A stretch of DNA of 64,000 nucleotides from Candidatus Krumholzibacteriota bacterium (GTDB lineage Bacteria > Krumholzibacteriota > Krumholzibacteriia > JAJRXK01). The position numbers were made by a program, and so were the translations under genes. Every line of letters starts with the position of its first letter. Position 1 is the stretch's first letter. Under the pieces are notes generated by a model. That model searched no databases. It had not been told where the DNA came from and saw only the letters and a program-made list of their open reading frames with translations. Location: contig JAJDAC010000014.1 of the NCBI GenBank assembly GCA_029262065.1, positions 186,001 to 250,000 on the forward strand, read 5' to 3'. Shown in pieces: positions 42,383-51,137 of the stretch.

Positions 42383-43593
42383 TCGTGGGTCCGGCGGGCC
42401 CATTTCTCATAGGTGTCGGCGATCTGGGGCGCGCGCGTCGTGGCGTCCAGTTCGCGCTCGGCAAACGCACGCACCGCGGCCGATTGCCGGCGCCACGATT
42501 GGGAATCGGCCAGCAGTTCCACGCATGCCGCGGCGAAGGCTTCATCATCTTGGGCCACGGCGATCTCTTCGCTCTTGGCCGGAATGCCTTCGATGCCCAC
42601 GGGAGTGGTGACCACGGGTAGTCCAAGTCCCGCCGCGGTCAGGACCTTGATCTTGATGCCCGATCCTACCCAAAGGGGAACGATGGCCACGGTCGAAGCG
42701 CGCAGGCGGGAATCGAGATCGTTGCCGAAAGCTTCGAACTGGATACTGTCATCGTCCGCGGTGGCCGCGCGCAGCACGGGCGGTGGATCACCGCCTCGAA
42801 TGACCAGGCGCGCACGCGGCACGGCGCGTTTGATGGCCGGATAGATACTGCGGACGAAGCGTAAAAGCCCTTGCAGGTTCGCCGGGCGGGGAATGTTCCC
42901 GAAGTAGATGAGGGTACATTCTTCGAATCCGTGACAGAGCGAGTCGGCCGGCGCGATGGGAAGCACCGGAAAGACGACGTCCGGACGGGGTTCGCACCAG
43001 GCGCTCACCCGCTCGGCGTCGGCATCGCTGATGCATGCTACGCGCTCGAAGTGTTGACAGGCTCGGCGTTCGTGGGGCGCCCGCAGCCAGGCGCGCCAAC
43101 GGGCCCAAAGCCGGGCCGGTCCCGGCGCCGCTTCATGGACGGCGCGCGCATTCGATGTGAATTCGGCGTCGTGTTTCAGCAGCAGACGACGTCGGCCCGC
43201 GAGCGACCGCGCGGTTGGGTAGAGGTACCAGTACTCGAACTGCACCAGGTCGGCGTTGGTCGCGGCGGTGGCCACGGCGCGACGGAAGGCGGGAAAATTG
43301 TAGTACCAAAGGTCCATGGGAGTACGCGTGACGGTCGCACAGATCGCGTACCAGAACTTGTACATGACGCGGTGGAGGGACGTGCGCCGGTTGGGCATGG
43401 GCACGCCGACCAACGAGATGCCCATGTCGGCCAACGGTTGGCGGTGGACCGCCCAATCGGGCTCGGTTACGGCCACCACCAGGGTCACCTCGTGCCGCGT
43501 GGCCAGGGCCCGTAGCAGGTGGAACGTCACCTGATCGCTGCCGAAGTTCGGCGGGTAGGGCAGGTTGTTCTTGGCGACGACGATCCGGGCCAT
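42379..43593 (-). CDS. GT4-type glycosyltransferase
   Basis: A 404-residue retaining glycosyltransferase. The N-terminal domain starts IVVAKNNLPYPPNFGSDQV and contains QFEYWYLYP. The C-terminal GT-B half has CTLIYFGNIPRPANLQGL and VIVPLWVGSGIKIKVL-type sequence, followed by LTAAGLGLPVVTT, the usual nucleotide-sugar site. The pattern resembles WsaF/PslF-like enzymes that find acceptor lipids. It is on the minus strand, convergent with the LPS operon and divergent from the GT39-like gene. Sugar and acceptor are unknown. Confidence 0.85.
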   Translation of the reverse strand: MARIVVAKNNLPYPPNFGSDQVTFHLLRALATRHEVTLVVAVTEPDWAVHRQPLADMGISLVGVPMPNRRTSLHRVMYKFWYAICATVTRTPMDLWYYNFPAFRRAVATAATNADLVQFEYWYLYPTARSLAGRRRLLLKHDAEFTSNARAVHEAAPGPARLWARWRAWLRAPHERRACQHFERVACISDADAERVSAWCEPRPDVVFPVLPIAPADSLCHGFEECTLIYFGNIPRPANLQGLLRFVRSIYPAIKRAVPRARLVIRGGDPPPVLRAATADDDSIQFEAFGNDLDSRLRASTVAIVPLWVGSGIKIKVLTAAGLGLPVVTTPVGIEGIPAKSEEIAVAQDDEAFAAACVELLADSQSWRRQSAAVRAFAERELDATTRAPQIADTYEKWARRTHD

Positions 43594-43744
43594 GGACTCC
43601 AGCGATCCCGCTCAGCGCAAGGGGCAGGTTTCGGTTCTCGGCGAACTCGCCGCGAGTGTATATCATGCGGCACGTTGCGACGCCACGGGAAACGCCAGTT
43701 CGGGTGGTGGCCTATACTTGGTTCGCAACCCACGAAAGGTCTTC

Positions 43745-45307
43745 ATGTCCAATCAGCTCGCAAGCACCAGCCTGGGGCAGCCACGGCAGATCCTGGCTCC
43801 GGACACCGCGCCGCTTGCGCTTCTGCTCATTACGTTGCTGGCGCTGTTGCTTCGGCTGTTTCGGTTGGGCGCGAACAGCCTGTGGGTAGATGAGCTGATT
43901 ACGCTGTGGCAGGGGACGGTCCTGGGCGATTCGCTCTGGCGGCAGTTTCTCGATGATCCGCAGGCGCCGCTTCCGATGGTCATCGTCAGCGCCGTATCGC
44001 AGGCCTCGTCGGCCGAAGCCTGGCTGCGCCTGCCCGGGGCGGTTCTCGGCGCCGCGTCACCGGTCCTGTTGTATTTCGCCGGTCGTCGATGGGTGGGTGA
44101 GCGCGCGGCCTTGTTCGCGGCGTTCCTTCTGGCGGTGCACCCGTTTCATATCCTTCACTCCCAGGAGGTGCGTGGGTACGCCTATATGCTCTTCTTCGGG
44201 CTGGCGGCCATTGCGCTCGCGTCGCACTCGCGTGGGCGCTTGGGAGTGGGACGCATGGTGGCCATTGCCACGTTGGGCACCGCGGCCTGCCTGAGCAACC
44301 AACAGGCCTTGCCCTGGATGGGTGGGTTGGCCCTGGCGTTGTTGTTGGCGGGACAACTTCAGCGGGAGAACCTGCTGCGGTGGACGCTATGTTTTCTGTT
44401 GATGCTGGTGTCCACCGCGCCCTGGTGGACGGCGAGTCTGGGTATCCACGAGAGCGACCGACTGCTTCCGGGCAGCGAGACCGGAGAGCCATTGCGGGGC
44501 GATTCGACGTGGTCGGCGTGGTCACTTCCCTACAGCGGATTCGTCCTGAGCATTGGACCCACGCTGGGTCCTTCGGATGCCGAACTTCATGAGAATATCA
44601 CCGCCGGTTCAATGCGCTTGCCAACGAAGCATGTTCCGCTGACGGTCGTGGTGGCCGTGCTCACCCTGGTCTTGTTCGCGGCGGGTCTGCGCAAGTTGGG
44701 GCGTCGATCGTGGCCGTTGTTGGCGCTGGCCGCCATACCGGTCGCAATCGCGGTATTTTTGGCCATGCGAAACGTGAAACCGTTCAACCCGCGGTACGTC
44801 CTGGCCGCGTTGCCCACGTTGTTGCTGATCGTGGGCGCGGGTTTCCACTCGTTGGCTCCGCGTAGTGCCGTGGTCATTCTGGCCGCGTGGTTGGGGCTGT
44901 CCGCGTTCGCGTTGCAGCGGCACTACTTCGACCCACAGTACATGCGTGAAGATGTCCGGTCGGCGGCCCGACTGGTCGCCTCGCGCGAGGGAAGCGACGA
45001 CGTGGTCCTGGTGCCTACCGTCTACCGGGTCTTCGATCACTACTATCGCGGGAATAGCCCGGTCCACAACATGTTTGGCGTGCCGGGCAGCGACCCCGAG
45101 CGGCTGACGGTCACGCTGGCCGACCTGGACCCTCAACGACGCTACCTTTGGTATGTGCGGTCGCGACCGTGGTTCAACGATCCAAATGGCCGATTGCTGG
45201 CCTCGCTCGAAGAGAAGTACGCCACCGATGCCCGCTTCACGCTGCCCGGGGTCGAGGTGTATCTCTTCGATCGCGAATCCCATGCCGACGGTTCCGGGTC
45301 CGATTGA
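43745..45307 (+). CDS. Polytopic glycosyltransferase (GT39/ArnT-like)
   Basis: A 520-residue integral membrane protein with about ten predicted helices, including the N-terminal ALLLITLLALLLRLFRL. The first periplasmic loop has SLWVDELITLW, the Asp-Glu motif typical of lipid-linked sugar transferases (PMT/ArnT). HPFHILHSQEVRGYA follows. Such enzymes move a sugar from polyprenyl phosphate to an acceptor in the periplasm. The ATG follows AAAGG. TATACT at 43713-43718 could be a -10 box for it, with no good -35. The frame is open to 43565 but starts in the divergent gene. Confidence 0.82.
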   Translation: MSNQLASTSLGQPRQILAPDTAPLALLLITLLALLLRLFRLGANSLWVDELITLWQGTVLGDSLWRQFLDDPQAPLPMVIVSAVSQASSAEAWLRLPGAVLGAASPVLLYFAGRRWVGERAALFAAFLLAVHPFHILHSQEVRGYAYMLFFGLAAIALASHSRGRLGVGRMVAIATLGTAACLSNQQALPWMGGLALALLLAGQLQRENLLRWTLCFLLMLVSTAPWWTASLGIHESDRLLPGSETGEPLRGDSTWSAWSLPYSGFVLSIGPTLGPSDAELHENITAGSMRLPTKHVPLTVVVAVLTLVLFAAGLRKLGRRSWPLLALAAIPVAIAVFLAMRNVKPFNPRYVLAALPTLLLIVGAGFHSLAPRSAVVILAAWLGLSAFALQRHYFDPQYMREDVRSAARLVASREGSDDVVLVPTVYRVFDHYYRGNSPVHNMFGVPGSDPERLTVTLADLDPQRRYLWYVRSRPWFNDPNGRLLASLEEKYATDARFTLPGVEVYLFDRESHADGSGSD

Positions 45308-45415
45308 CCACTCCGGCCCCCCGGTGATATTCTTGCCATCTCCGTCGCAACCCACGATCTTGCACGTTGCTCCCCGCTGGTCGCAGCTATCGCCCGCGCC
45401 GAGAGAGGCACTTCG

Positions 45416-46099
45416 ATGACCACCGTGACGCCCGCCGAAGGAGTCAACTCCGACTTCGTCGTGGACCCGTCCGAGTTTGCCGAGGTGCAGAGCAAGCCGG
45501 TGTACGAGGCCATCAAGCGTGTGTTGGACATCGTGGCCGCGAGCCTGGGGCTCCTGCTCTTTCTGCCGCTCCTGCCTTTCCTTGCGATTCTGACCCAGCT
45601 CGAAACCAAAGGGCCGCTCTTCTTCCGACAGAAGCGCGTGGGGCAGAATGGCCGCTTGTTCAACTGCTACAAGATCAGATCGATGGTGCCCAACGCCGAA
45701 CAGCTGAAGGTGGAGTACGCCCACCTGAACGAGGCGACCGGCGCTGCGTTCAAGATCCGTGACGACCCCAGGATCACGCGGGTTGGCAAGTTCGTGCGTC
45801 GCAGTTCGCTCGACGAGTACCCCCAGCTGTTCAACGTGCTGAAGGGCGACATGTCGATCGTGGGGCCGCGTCCCCAGATCCCGGCCGAGGTGAAGGAATA
45901 CCGTCCCGAGCATCGGATTCGATTGCTGGTGCGCCCGGGAATCACCTGCTTGTGGCAGATATCGGGGCGCAATGACGTGGATTTCGAGGAGTGGATGAGA
46001 CTGGACCGCGATTATGCGCTGCGTCGAAGTCTGGCCTTGGACATATCCATCCTTGTTCGTACCTTGCCGGCGGTCATCGCCCGCCGCGGTGCCTACTGA
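45416..46099 (+). CDS. Polyprenyl-phosphate sugar-1-phosphate transferase (bacterial sugar transferase family)
   Basis: A 227-residue initiating transferase of the WbaP/PglC type. It has an N-terminal amphipathic or membrane segment (LDIVAASLGLLLFLPLLPFL, about residues 37-56). GPLFFRQKRVGQNGRLF, YKIRSM, RVGKFVRRSSLDEYPQLFNVL (Asp-Glu pair) and GDMSIVGPRP follow. It loads the first sugar phosphate onto undecaprenyl phosphate, starting an O-antigen or exopolysaccharide unit. It lacks the long N-terminal multi-helix domain of WbaP. The gap of 108 nt to the GT39-like gene holds no clear promoter. Confidence 0.92.
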   Translation: MTTVTPAEGVNSDFVVDPSEFAEVQSKPVYEAIKRVLDIVAASLGLLLFLPLLPFLAILTQLETKGPLFFRQKRVGQNGRLFNCYKIRSMVPNAEQLKVEYAHLNEATGAAFKIRDDPRITRVGKFVRRSSLDEYPQLFNVLKGDMSIVGPRPQIPAEVKEYRPEHRIRLLVRPGITCLWQISGRNDVDFEEWMRLDRDYALRRSLALDISILVRTLPAVIARRGAY

Positions 46100-46143
46100 T
46101 CGCATCGCCGCCGCATGGGTCTCGGGGGAGAAACACCGTAGTC

Positions 46144-47058
46144 ATGGCATCGTCTCGCTGGGCTGACCGCCTGAGAACCTACGTCCGCTTCTCGCGACCT
46201 TTCACGCTCTGGCCACCCGCCTTGGGAATGGTCAGCGGTGGCATCACCGCGTTCGGCGCCGCGCCTCGGAGTCTTCTCGACGTGGGGCTCGTAGTCGACG
46301 TCGCGGTAGGGGCCGTGATGGCCGCCGTGCTCAATGCCGCGTCCAATGCGATCAACCAGATCTACGATCTGGAGGTTGATCGCATCAACAAACCGCATCG
46401 GGCGCTGCCTTCCAACGCCATGACCATCGGCGAGGCCAAACGCGTAACCGCGGTCTTCTATGTTGTTGCTCTGGCGCTGGCCGCGGTGGTCAACTGGCAG
46501 TGTTTCCTGCTGGCCTTCGTGGCCGCGGTACTCACCTGGGCCTACTCGGCACCGCCGTTTCGTACCAAACGTCACGCGCTCGCAGCAAATTTCACGATCG
46601 CGCTGCCGCGAGGGCTCATGCTGAAGGTGGCGGGTTGGACCACGGTGAAGAGTTTCATGGCGGCCGAGCCGTGGTACATCGGATCGATCTTCTTCCTGTT
46701 CCTGCTGGGGGCGGCAACCACGAAGGACTTTGCCGACATGGAAGGCGACCGCGCCAACGGTTGCTACACGCTTCCGGTGCGCTACGGCGTAAAGGCAGCC
46801 GCCTGGATGATCGCTCCGTTTTTCGTTCTGCCTTTCGTGCTCATGCCGTTGGGTGTCCATTGGGGAATCCTCACGGGTCATGCCACGTTCATCAACGTCA
46901 TGGGTCTGGTCCTTGCGGCTTGGGGTATGTACACCGTGTGGTTGTTGGTGCGGCGGCCCGAAGAATTGGCCAGTACTGAAAACCATCCGTCGTGGACCCA
47001 CATGTACCTGATGATGATGGCACTGCAGGTTGGCTTTGCGGTGGCCTATCTTATTTGA
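46144..47058 (+). CDS. UbiA-family prenyltransferase
   Basis: A 304-residue integral membrane prenyltransferase. Its two Asp-rich Mg-prenyl-diphosphate sites are NAINQIYDLEVD (68-79) and DFADMEGD (195-202); KPHRALPSNAMT follows the first. Eight or nine membrane helices. Family members attach isoprenoid chains to aromatic acids, haem, chlorophyllide or glycerol-phosphate. The acceptor cannot be read from sequence. The neighbouring prenol kinases and dehydrogenase point to salvage of the prenyl donor rather than ubiquinone synthesis. The ATG lacks a strong ribosome site; GGGGGAG lies 20 nt upstream. acpS follows 16 nt later. Confidence 0.9.
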   Translation: MASSRWADRLRTYVRFSRPFTLWPPALGMVSGGITAFGAAPRSLLDVGLVVDVAVGAVMAAVLNAASNAINQIYDLEVDRINKPHRALPSNAMTIGEAKRVTAVFYVVALALAAVVNWQCFLLAFVAAVLTWAYSAPPFRTKRHALAANFTIALPRGLMLKVAGWTTVKSFMAAEPWYIGSIFFLFLLGAATTKDFADMEGDRANGCYTLPVRYGVKAAAWMIAPFFVLPFVLMPLGVHWGILTGHATFINVMGLVLAAWGMYTVWLLVRRPEELASTENHPSWTHMYLMMMALQVGFAVAYLI

Positions 47059-47074
47059 GGGTCGAAGGAGCTTC

Positions 47075-47458
47075 ATGATTCTGGGCTTGGGTGTTGATGT
47101 TTGCAGCGTGGAACGCATCGCTGACCTCCACGGTCGTTACGGCGAACGCTTCCTGGACCGAATCTTCACGACGGCCGAGCGCTCGCGTTGCCGCAACCCA
47201 CGCCGTCTACACGAGTGTCTGGCCGGACGATTCGCGGCCAAGGAAGCGGCGCTCAAGGCACTGGGTACCGGGCTGTCGCAGGGCATTGCCTGGCGCGACG
47301 TGGAGTTGGTGGGGAGCGAGTCGCAGCCACCCTCCATTGCATTTCATCGCCGCGCGCTCGAGATTTTCCGTCGGCGAGGTGCACACCGAAGCGTAGTAAG
47401 CGTCACCCACGATGCGGGTCTGGCCATCGCGGTGGTTGCCATTGAGGACGGCGCGTGA
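47075..47458 (+). CDS. acpS: Holo-[acyl-carrier-protein] synthase AcpS
   Basis: A 127-residue phosphopantetheinyl transferase that converts apo-ACP to holo-ACP. The N-terminus LGLGVDVCSVERI carries the Mg-binding Asp of GVD, and FAAKEAALKALGTG carries the second acidic residue and the Lys. SVTHDAGLAIAVVAIE is the normal C-terminus. GAAGGAG precedes the ATG. It sits between the prenyltransferase and the kinase-like gene with a 4-nt GTGA overlap, an arrangement I cannot explain by a shared pathway. Confidence 0.93.
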   Translation: MILGLGVDVCSVERIADLHGRYGERFLDRIFTTAERSRCRNPRRLHECLAGRFAAKEAALKALGTGLSQGIAWRDVELVGSESQPPSIAFHRRALEIFRRRGAHRSVVSVTHDAGLAIAVVAIEDGA

Positions 47459-48126
47459 ATCCCGACCTGCGAGGTCTCCTGGCGTCGGGCGCCTTCGTGG
47501 TGCTCGTGCTGGGATTGGCCGAAGCGCTGCGGCGCCGGGGAATGGATTCGCGTGACACACGCAAGGTGGTCCACATCGCGGTCGGTTTGTGGATCGTGCC
47601 CACGTTCCTTCTTTTCGATACCCGGATCTGGGCGGTAGCGCCGCCGGCGCTCTTCGTGGTGTTCAACGCTCTGAGCCTGCGATTCCGATGGTTGCGCAGT
47701 ACCGAAGGCGAGCCGCGAAGCCTGGGCACCGTGTTCTATCCGTTCAGTGTCGCCCTTCTGTTGTTTGTCGCCTGGGGCACCGTCTATGCGGCGGCGGCGG
47801 CCGCGGCCGTTTGGGTCATGGCGTTGGGCGACGCGGCGGCGTCGTTGGTCGGACGGCGCTGGGGGCGGCACCTCTATCATGTGCGCGGGCACCCACGCAG
47901 CTGGGAGGGAAGCGCGGCCATGTTGGTGGTATCGGTGATGGCCATCGTGGCGGCGTTCGCTGCCCTGGGGCAACCGTTGCCTTCGACGTTGTGGGTTGCG
48001 GCGGCCGCCGCCGCGGTGGTGGCCACGGGTTTCGAAGCCGTGTCCCTTTGGGGCATGGACAATCTTTTGGTGCCGATGGCATCGTTCGCCACGCTGGCGC
48101 TGTTGCACGGAAGGTTTTGGGGATGA
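47455..48126 (+). CDS. Phytol/dolichol kinase family integral membrane protein (VTE5/SEC59-like)
   Basis: A 223-residue, six-helix membrane protein of the CTP-dependent polyprenol kinase group (phytol kinase VTE5, dolichol kinase SEC59). Family marks: DTRKVVHIAVGLWIVP with the conserved His, EPRSLGTVFYP, WVMALGDAAASLVGRRWG and HPRSWEGSAAM. The group phosphorylates isoprenoid alcohols at the membrane. No related bacterial CDP-DAG synthase signature is present. GTG start overlaps the acpS stop; its end overlaps the SDR gene (ATGA). Confidence 0.8.
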   Translation: MNPDLRGLLASGAFVVLVLGLAEALRRRGMDSRDTRKVVHIAVGLWIVPTFLLFDTRIWAVAPPALFVVFNALSLRFRWLRSTEGEPRSLGTVFYPFSVALLLFVAWGTVYAAAAAAAVWVMALGDAAASLVGRRWGRHLYHVRGHPRSWEGSAAMLVVSVMAIVAAFAALGQPLPSTLWVAAAAAAVVATGFEAVSLWGMDNLLVPMASFATLALLHGRFWG

Positions 48127-49127
48127 CGCCGCTGCGATTCGGTAGGGTTTTCGTGACCGGCGCGACCGGGTACCTGGGCCAGAAGATCGCCGCGGCGCTT
48201 GCGGCGGCGGGGCACGACCTGGTGTTGCTGGCTCGTCCGGGCGCCGAGCGCAACCTGCCCGCCTCGGCCAACGTCACCTGGGTCGAAGGTGATCTGCTGG
48301 ACGCGAACAGCTACGCCCAGCATCTGGCTCCGGTGGATGCCGTGGTTCATACCGCGGGCATGGTCAAGAACTGGGACCGTGATCCGGCTCGTTTCGATCG
48401 CGTCAACGTGCAGGCGTTCTCTGATCTTCTCGAACGTGCGGGAGACGCGGGCGTTCAGCGCGTGCTCTATACGTCGAGCTTCTTCACGCTGGGACCGTCG
48501 GGTGGGCCCGACCCGCACGACGAGACGGCTCCGCGCCCAACCAGTTGGTTCAACGACTACGACCGCACCAAGCTGGCGTCGCTGAAGCTCGTGGACCGTG
48601 CACGCGCGGCCGGCCATGACGTGGTGTGTTGCCTGCCCACGGTCATCTACGGACCCGGCGCACGAACTCAGGGCAACCACGTCGCGAACATCCTGGAAGA
48701 CCTCATGGCGCGCAAACTTCCCGGACTCATCGGAAGCGGCGAGCAGGTGTGGAACTACGCTTTCGTCGACGATGTCGCCGATGGCCACCGTCTGGCTCTC
48801 GAACGGGGCACGACGAACGCTTCTTATCTGCTCGGTGGCGAAAACGCCACGCTCGCCGAATTCGTGCAGGTGGCGAGCGGGTTGGCGGGGGTGCCGCCCG
48901 TGCGGCGCAAGGTTCCGCTGGCCGTACTGGGAGTGTTGGCCCGGGTACAGGTGCTTCGTGCGCGATGGCTGAACATTCCGCCCGACCTCACGCCGGGCAT
49001 GGTTCGCACCTACGGCCAACACTGGGCGTGCACCGATCAACTGGCCCAGAACGAATTGGGGTACCGCGGACGTAGCCTGAAGGATGGGTTGGACACCACC
49101 ATTCGATGGTTACGGGAGGAGTCGTGA
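48123..49127 (+). CDS. NAD-dependent epimerase/dehydratase resembling farnesol dehydrogenase
   Basis: A 334-residue extended SDR. FVTGATGYLGQKIAAAL is the dinucleotide motif near residues 10-26; the catalytic pair Tyr146 and Lys150 is in YDRTK. RVLYTSSFFTLGPSGG and IGSGEQVWNYAFVDDVADGH follow, and YLLGGENATL and YRGRSLKDGL end it. From memory, this order and wording resemble plant farnesol dehydrogenase (FLDH), an SDR oxidising prenyl alcohols; a sugar epimerase remains possible. It is coupled to both neighbours by 4-nt overlaps. Confidence 0.78.
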   Translation: MTPLRFGRVFVTGATGYLGQKIAAALAAAGHDLVLLARPGAERNLPASANVTWVEGDLLDANSYAQHLAPVDAVVHTAGMVKNWDRDPARFDRVNVQAFSDLLERAGDAGVQRVLYTSSFFTLGPSGGPDPHDETAPRPTSWFNDYDRTKLASLKLVDRARAAGHDVVCCLPTVIYGPGARTQGNHVANILEDLMARKLPGLIGSGEQVWNYAFVDDVADGHRLALERGTTNASYLLGGENATLAEFVQVASGLAGVPPVRRKVPLAVLGVLARVQVLRARWLNIPPDLTPGMVRTYGQHWACTDQLAQNELGYRGRSLKDGLDTTIRWLREES

Positions 49128-49888
49128 CGACCGATTCACTGACTCTCGAGCGCCTTGGGGTGGCTCTGGCCGTGAACCTGGCGTTGGGCGGCGCGGCATT
49201 CGCGGCGGGCAAGGTCAGCCGCAGCGGCTGGGTTGGCGGCACCATCGTGGGCACATGGCTGCTATGGTTTGGCGGCTGGGGGGCGTACCTGGCGCTGGTG
49301 GGGTTCTTCATCCTGGGCACGGTCGCCACCAGCATCGGCTATGGCCGCAAGGCCGCGCGTGGGCTGGCGCAGGAGGACGAGGGTCGCCGTGGCAGCAAGC
49401 ACGCCGCAGCCAACTGTGCCACTGCCTGCGTGTTGGCGACCACCGTGCCGTTCTGGCCATCGAGTCTGCCCCTGTTGGGCATCGTCGGAGCCTTCGCTAC
49501 CGCTCTGAGCGACACCCTGGGCAGCGAAATCGGCCAGTTGTACGGGAAGCGTCCCTATCTGCCCACGACGTTCCGCCGGGTCCCTCCTGGAACCGAGGGC
49601 GCCGTATCGTTCGAGGGAACGGCGGCCGGGGTCCTGGGATCGTTCGTTCTGTCGCTGGTTGGCTTTGCTGGCGGACTTTATGCTCTCTCATGGGTATGGC
49701 TTCCGGTGGTGGGCGCCTTTGTCGGTACCACGTTCGAGAGCTATGTAGGCGCGATCTGGGCCCAAGATGCCGCCGAGAATGACCTGGGGGCGTCTCAGAA
49801 GCCCAGGATCGGCAATGAAACCATGAATTTCCTGAATACGGTCGTGGGCGCGGCCGCCGCCATGGCCGTGGGATGGTGGATTTTCTGA
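49124..49888 (+). CDS. DUF92 family membrane protein (phytyl-phosphate kinase VTE6-like)
   Basis: A 254-residue, about six-helix membrane protein of the DUF92 family: ILGTVATSIGYG, FATALSDTLGSEIGQLYG, GTEGAVSFEGTAAG and NETMNFLNTVVGAAAA. In plants and cyanobacteria VTE6, a DUF92 member, phosphorylates phytyl phosphate to the diphosphate, the second step of phytol salvage. A like role here, after the kinase-like gene upstream, is inference. The GTG at 49124 has GGGAGGA upstream and overlaps the previous stop; an ATG at 49106 is the alternative. Confidence 0.83.
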   Translation: MTTDSLTLERLGVALAVNLALGGAAFAAGKVSRSGWVGGTIVGTWLLWFGGWGAYLALVGFFILGTVATSIGYGRKAARGLAQEDEGRRGSKHAAANCATACVLATTVPFWPSSLPLLGIVGAFATALSDTLGSEIGQLYGKRPYLPTTFRRVPPGTEGAVSFEGTAAGVLGSFVLSLVGFAGGLYALSWVWLPVVGAFVGTTFESYVGAIWAQDAAENDLGASQKPRIGNETMNFLNTVVGAAAAMAVGWWIF

Positions 49889-50289
49889 CGTGGCTACTCT
49901 GGTTGTTTCCCGGGCGCACGGCATGGTATGATTTTCCCTGAAGTTTCACCTTGGCCTGATCGTCCTGACTCGATCTGTCCGGGTGAAACGCGGCCAGAGG
50001 CAGACCGGTGGTCCGTTTCAGACCGGTCGCAAAACGTACGCAGCGGAGGCAAGCAACGGCTTGAAGCTATCGAGCGTCGATCCTCGTGGAGGGCGACGTC
50101 TGGGGGGAGACATCGAGGGCCGCGGCATTGGCTGCGGGGCACAGTATTCTCAGGGTGGGAATACGGCTCGATCCCTTTACCCAGGTTCGATGGCATCCGG
50201 ATGGTTTGCTCGCAGCGGCATCTCCGTTCCGGCGCCCGCCCCTGGCAAGGGTAGCCCTCCCGACAACAAACCGGCACGGAGCACGTACC
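49889..50289 (+). other. Long leader region upstream of the exopolysaccharide operon
   Basis: A 401-base stretch without a supported gene. With the promoter at 49903-49932, it implies a 5' UTR of about 350 nt. It contains GTTTCACC/GGTGAAAC (49943-49950 with 49982-49989), a 9-bp direct repeat CAGACCGGT (50001-50009 and 50019-50027), and a GTATTC/GAATAC hairpin (50144-50164, loop of nine). An open frame from 49928 overlaps the -10 box and is not a convincing gene. I found no match to the common c-di-GMP riboswitch core. Confidence 0.5.
49903..49932 (+). promoter_or_regulatory. Sigma-70-type promoter of the exopolysaccharide operon
   Basis: TTGTTT (49903-49908), 18-nt spacer and TATGAT (49927-49932) give a near-consensus -10 and a partial -35, with start near 49939. 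The first gene, at 50290, is far downstream, so the transcript has a long leader. Confidence 0.55.
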
Positions 50290-51081
50290 ATGTGGAACCC
50301 CTCGTCCGCACGGGCCCTTCGTAGGGCCTCGTTGGGCATGTTGCTGGCGTTTCTCACCTCTGGGTGTGGGGCATCGGCGAAGAGCGACTTCGACGTCAAC
50401 AACGGCGAGGTCGAAGACCCCAATGACGCCGAGTTGAGCGCCATTTTCCAGGTCAAATCTGAAGACGCGTATCGGATCACCGAGTACGACCAGTTGGAGA
50501 TCGTGTTCTTCACGCATCCGGAACAGAACCGGTTCGTGCGCGTGCGTCCGGACGGCAAGATCAGTATGCCGTTCTTGGGCGATGTCGATGCCGCGGGCCG
50601 GGCGCCGGTTGCCCTGGCGCAGGAAATCCAGGAGCGGTATGCGGAAGTGCTGGTAGCGCCACGGGTTGATGTACTCGTGCAGGAAAGCGGAGCCCGGTAC
50701 TACGTGTTTGGCGAGGTGAACGATCCCGGTGAGTTTGCCTACGAACGTCGCGTCGACCTGTTCCAGGCGGTGGCGCGAGCATCGGGTTACAACACGAGCG
50801 CTCGGCTCAACAACCTGGTCTTGCTACGAAAGGCTCCGGACGGGACGGGCGCCGTCGCGGTGCTTGACCTTCGAACCTACATGAACGATCCCACCAAGCG
50901 GGGGCAGATCGAGATCCAGCCGTTCGACATCGTGTGGGTGCCCAAGGACAACGTGAGCCGCTGGGACAACTTCACCCGCAAGTTGTTCGAGGGGGTTCTT
51001 TCAGCCGAGGAGACCGTCATCAAGGGCTGGAGCCTGGGCAATTTCAACGAGGTCTTTCGGCGGGACGGGAACAACCCCTGA
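50290..51081 (+). CDS. Wza-like polysaccharide export lipoprotein
   Basis: A 263-residue outer-membrane lipoprotein. The signal ends AFLTSGC with lipobox Cys26. The Poly_export domain follows (YRITEYDQLEIVFFTHPEQNRFVRV, PDGKISMPFLGDVDAAG) with an SLBB-like part (ARYYVFGEVNDPGEFAYERRVDLFQAVARA). Such proteins form the outer-membrane channel for capsule or exopolysaccharide. It is shorter than Wza, like the export proteins of Wzx/Wzy and XrtA loci. Start ATG 50290 has no strong ribosome site; the frame is open to 50086. Confidence 0.87.
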   Translation: MWNPSSARALRRASLGMLLAFLTSGCGASAKSDFDVNNGEVEDPNDAELSAIFQVKSEDAYRITEYDQLEIVFFTHPEQNRFVRVRPDGKISMPFLGDVDAAGRAPVALAQEIQERYAEVLVAPRVDVLVQESGARYYVFGEVNDPGEFAYERRVDLFQAVARASGYNTSARLNNLVLLRKAPDGTGAVAVLDLRTYMNDPTKRGQIEIQPFDIVWVPKDNVSRWDNFTRKLFEGVLSAEETVIKGWSLGNFNEVFRRDGNNP

Positions 51082-51137
51082 GCCGATCTGGTACAACGAG
51101 CATCGATACGCTGGCACACCGAGGAGAATTCGAAACC

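Noticed and set aside
49928-50254. 108-residue ORF in the exopolysaccharide leader
   Set aside because: It starts at the -10 box, has no ribosome site or family, and its composition is unlike the genes around it.
49889-50289. c-di-GMP (GEMM) riboswitch
   Set aside because: The conserved core patterns of that class are not present; the leader is structured but unclassified.
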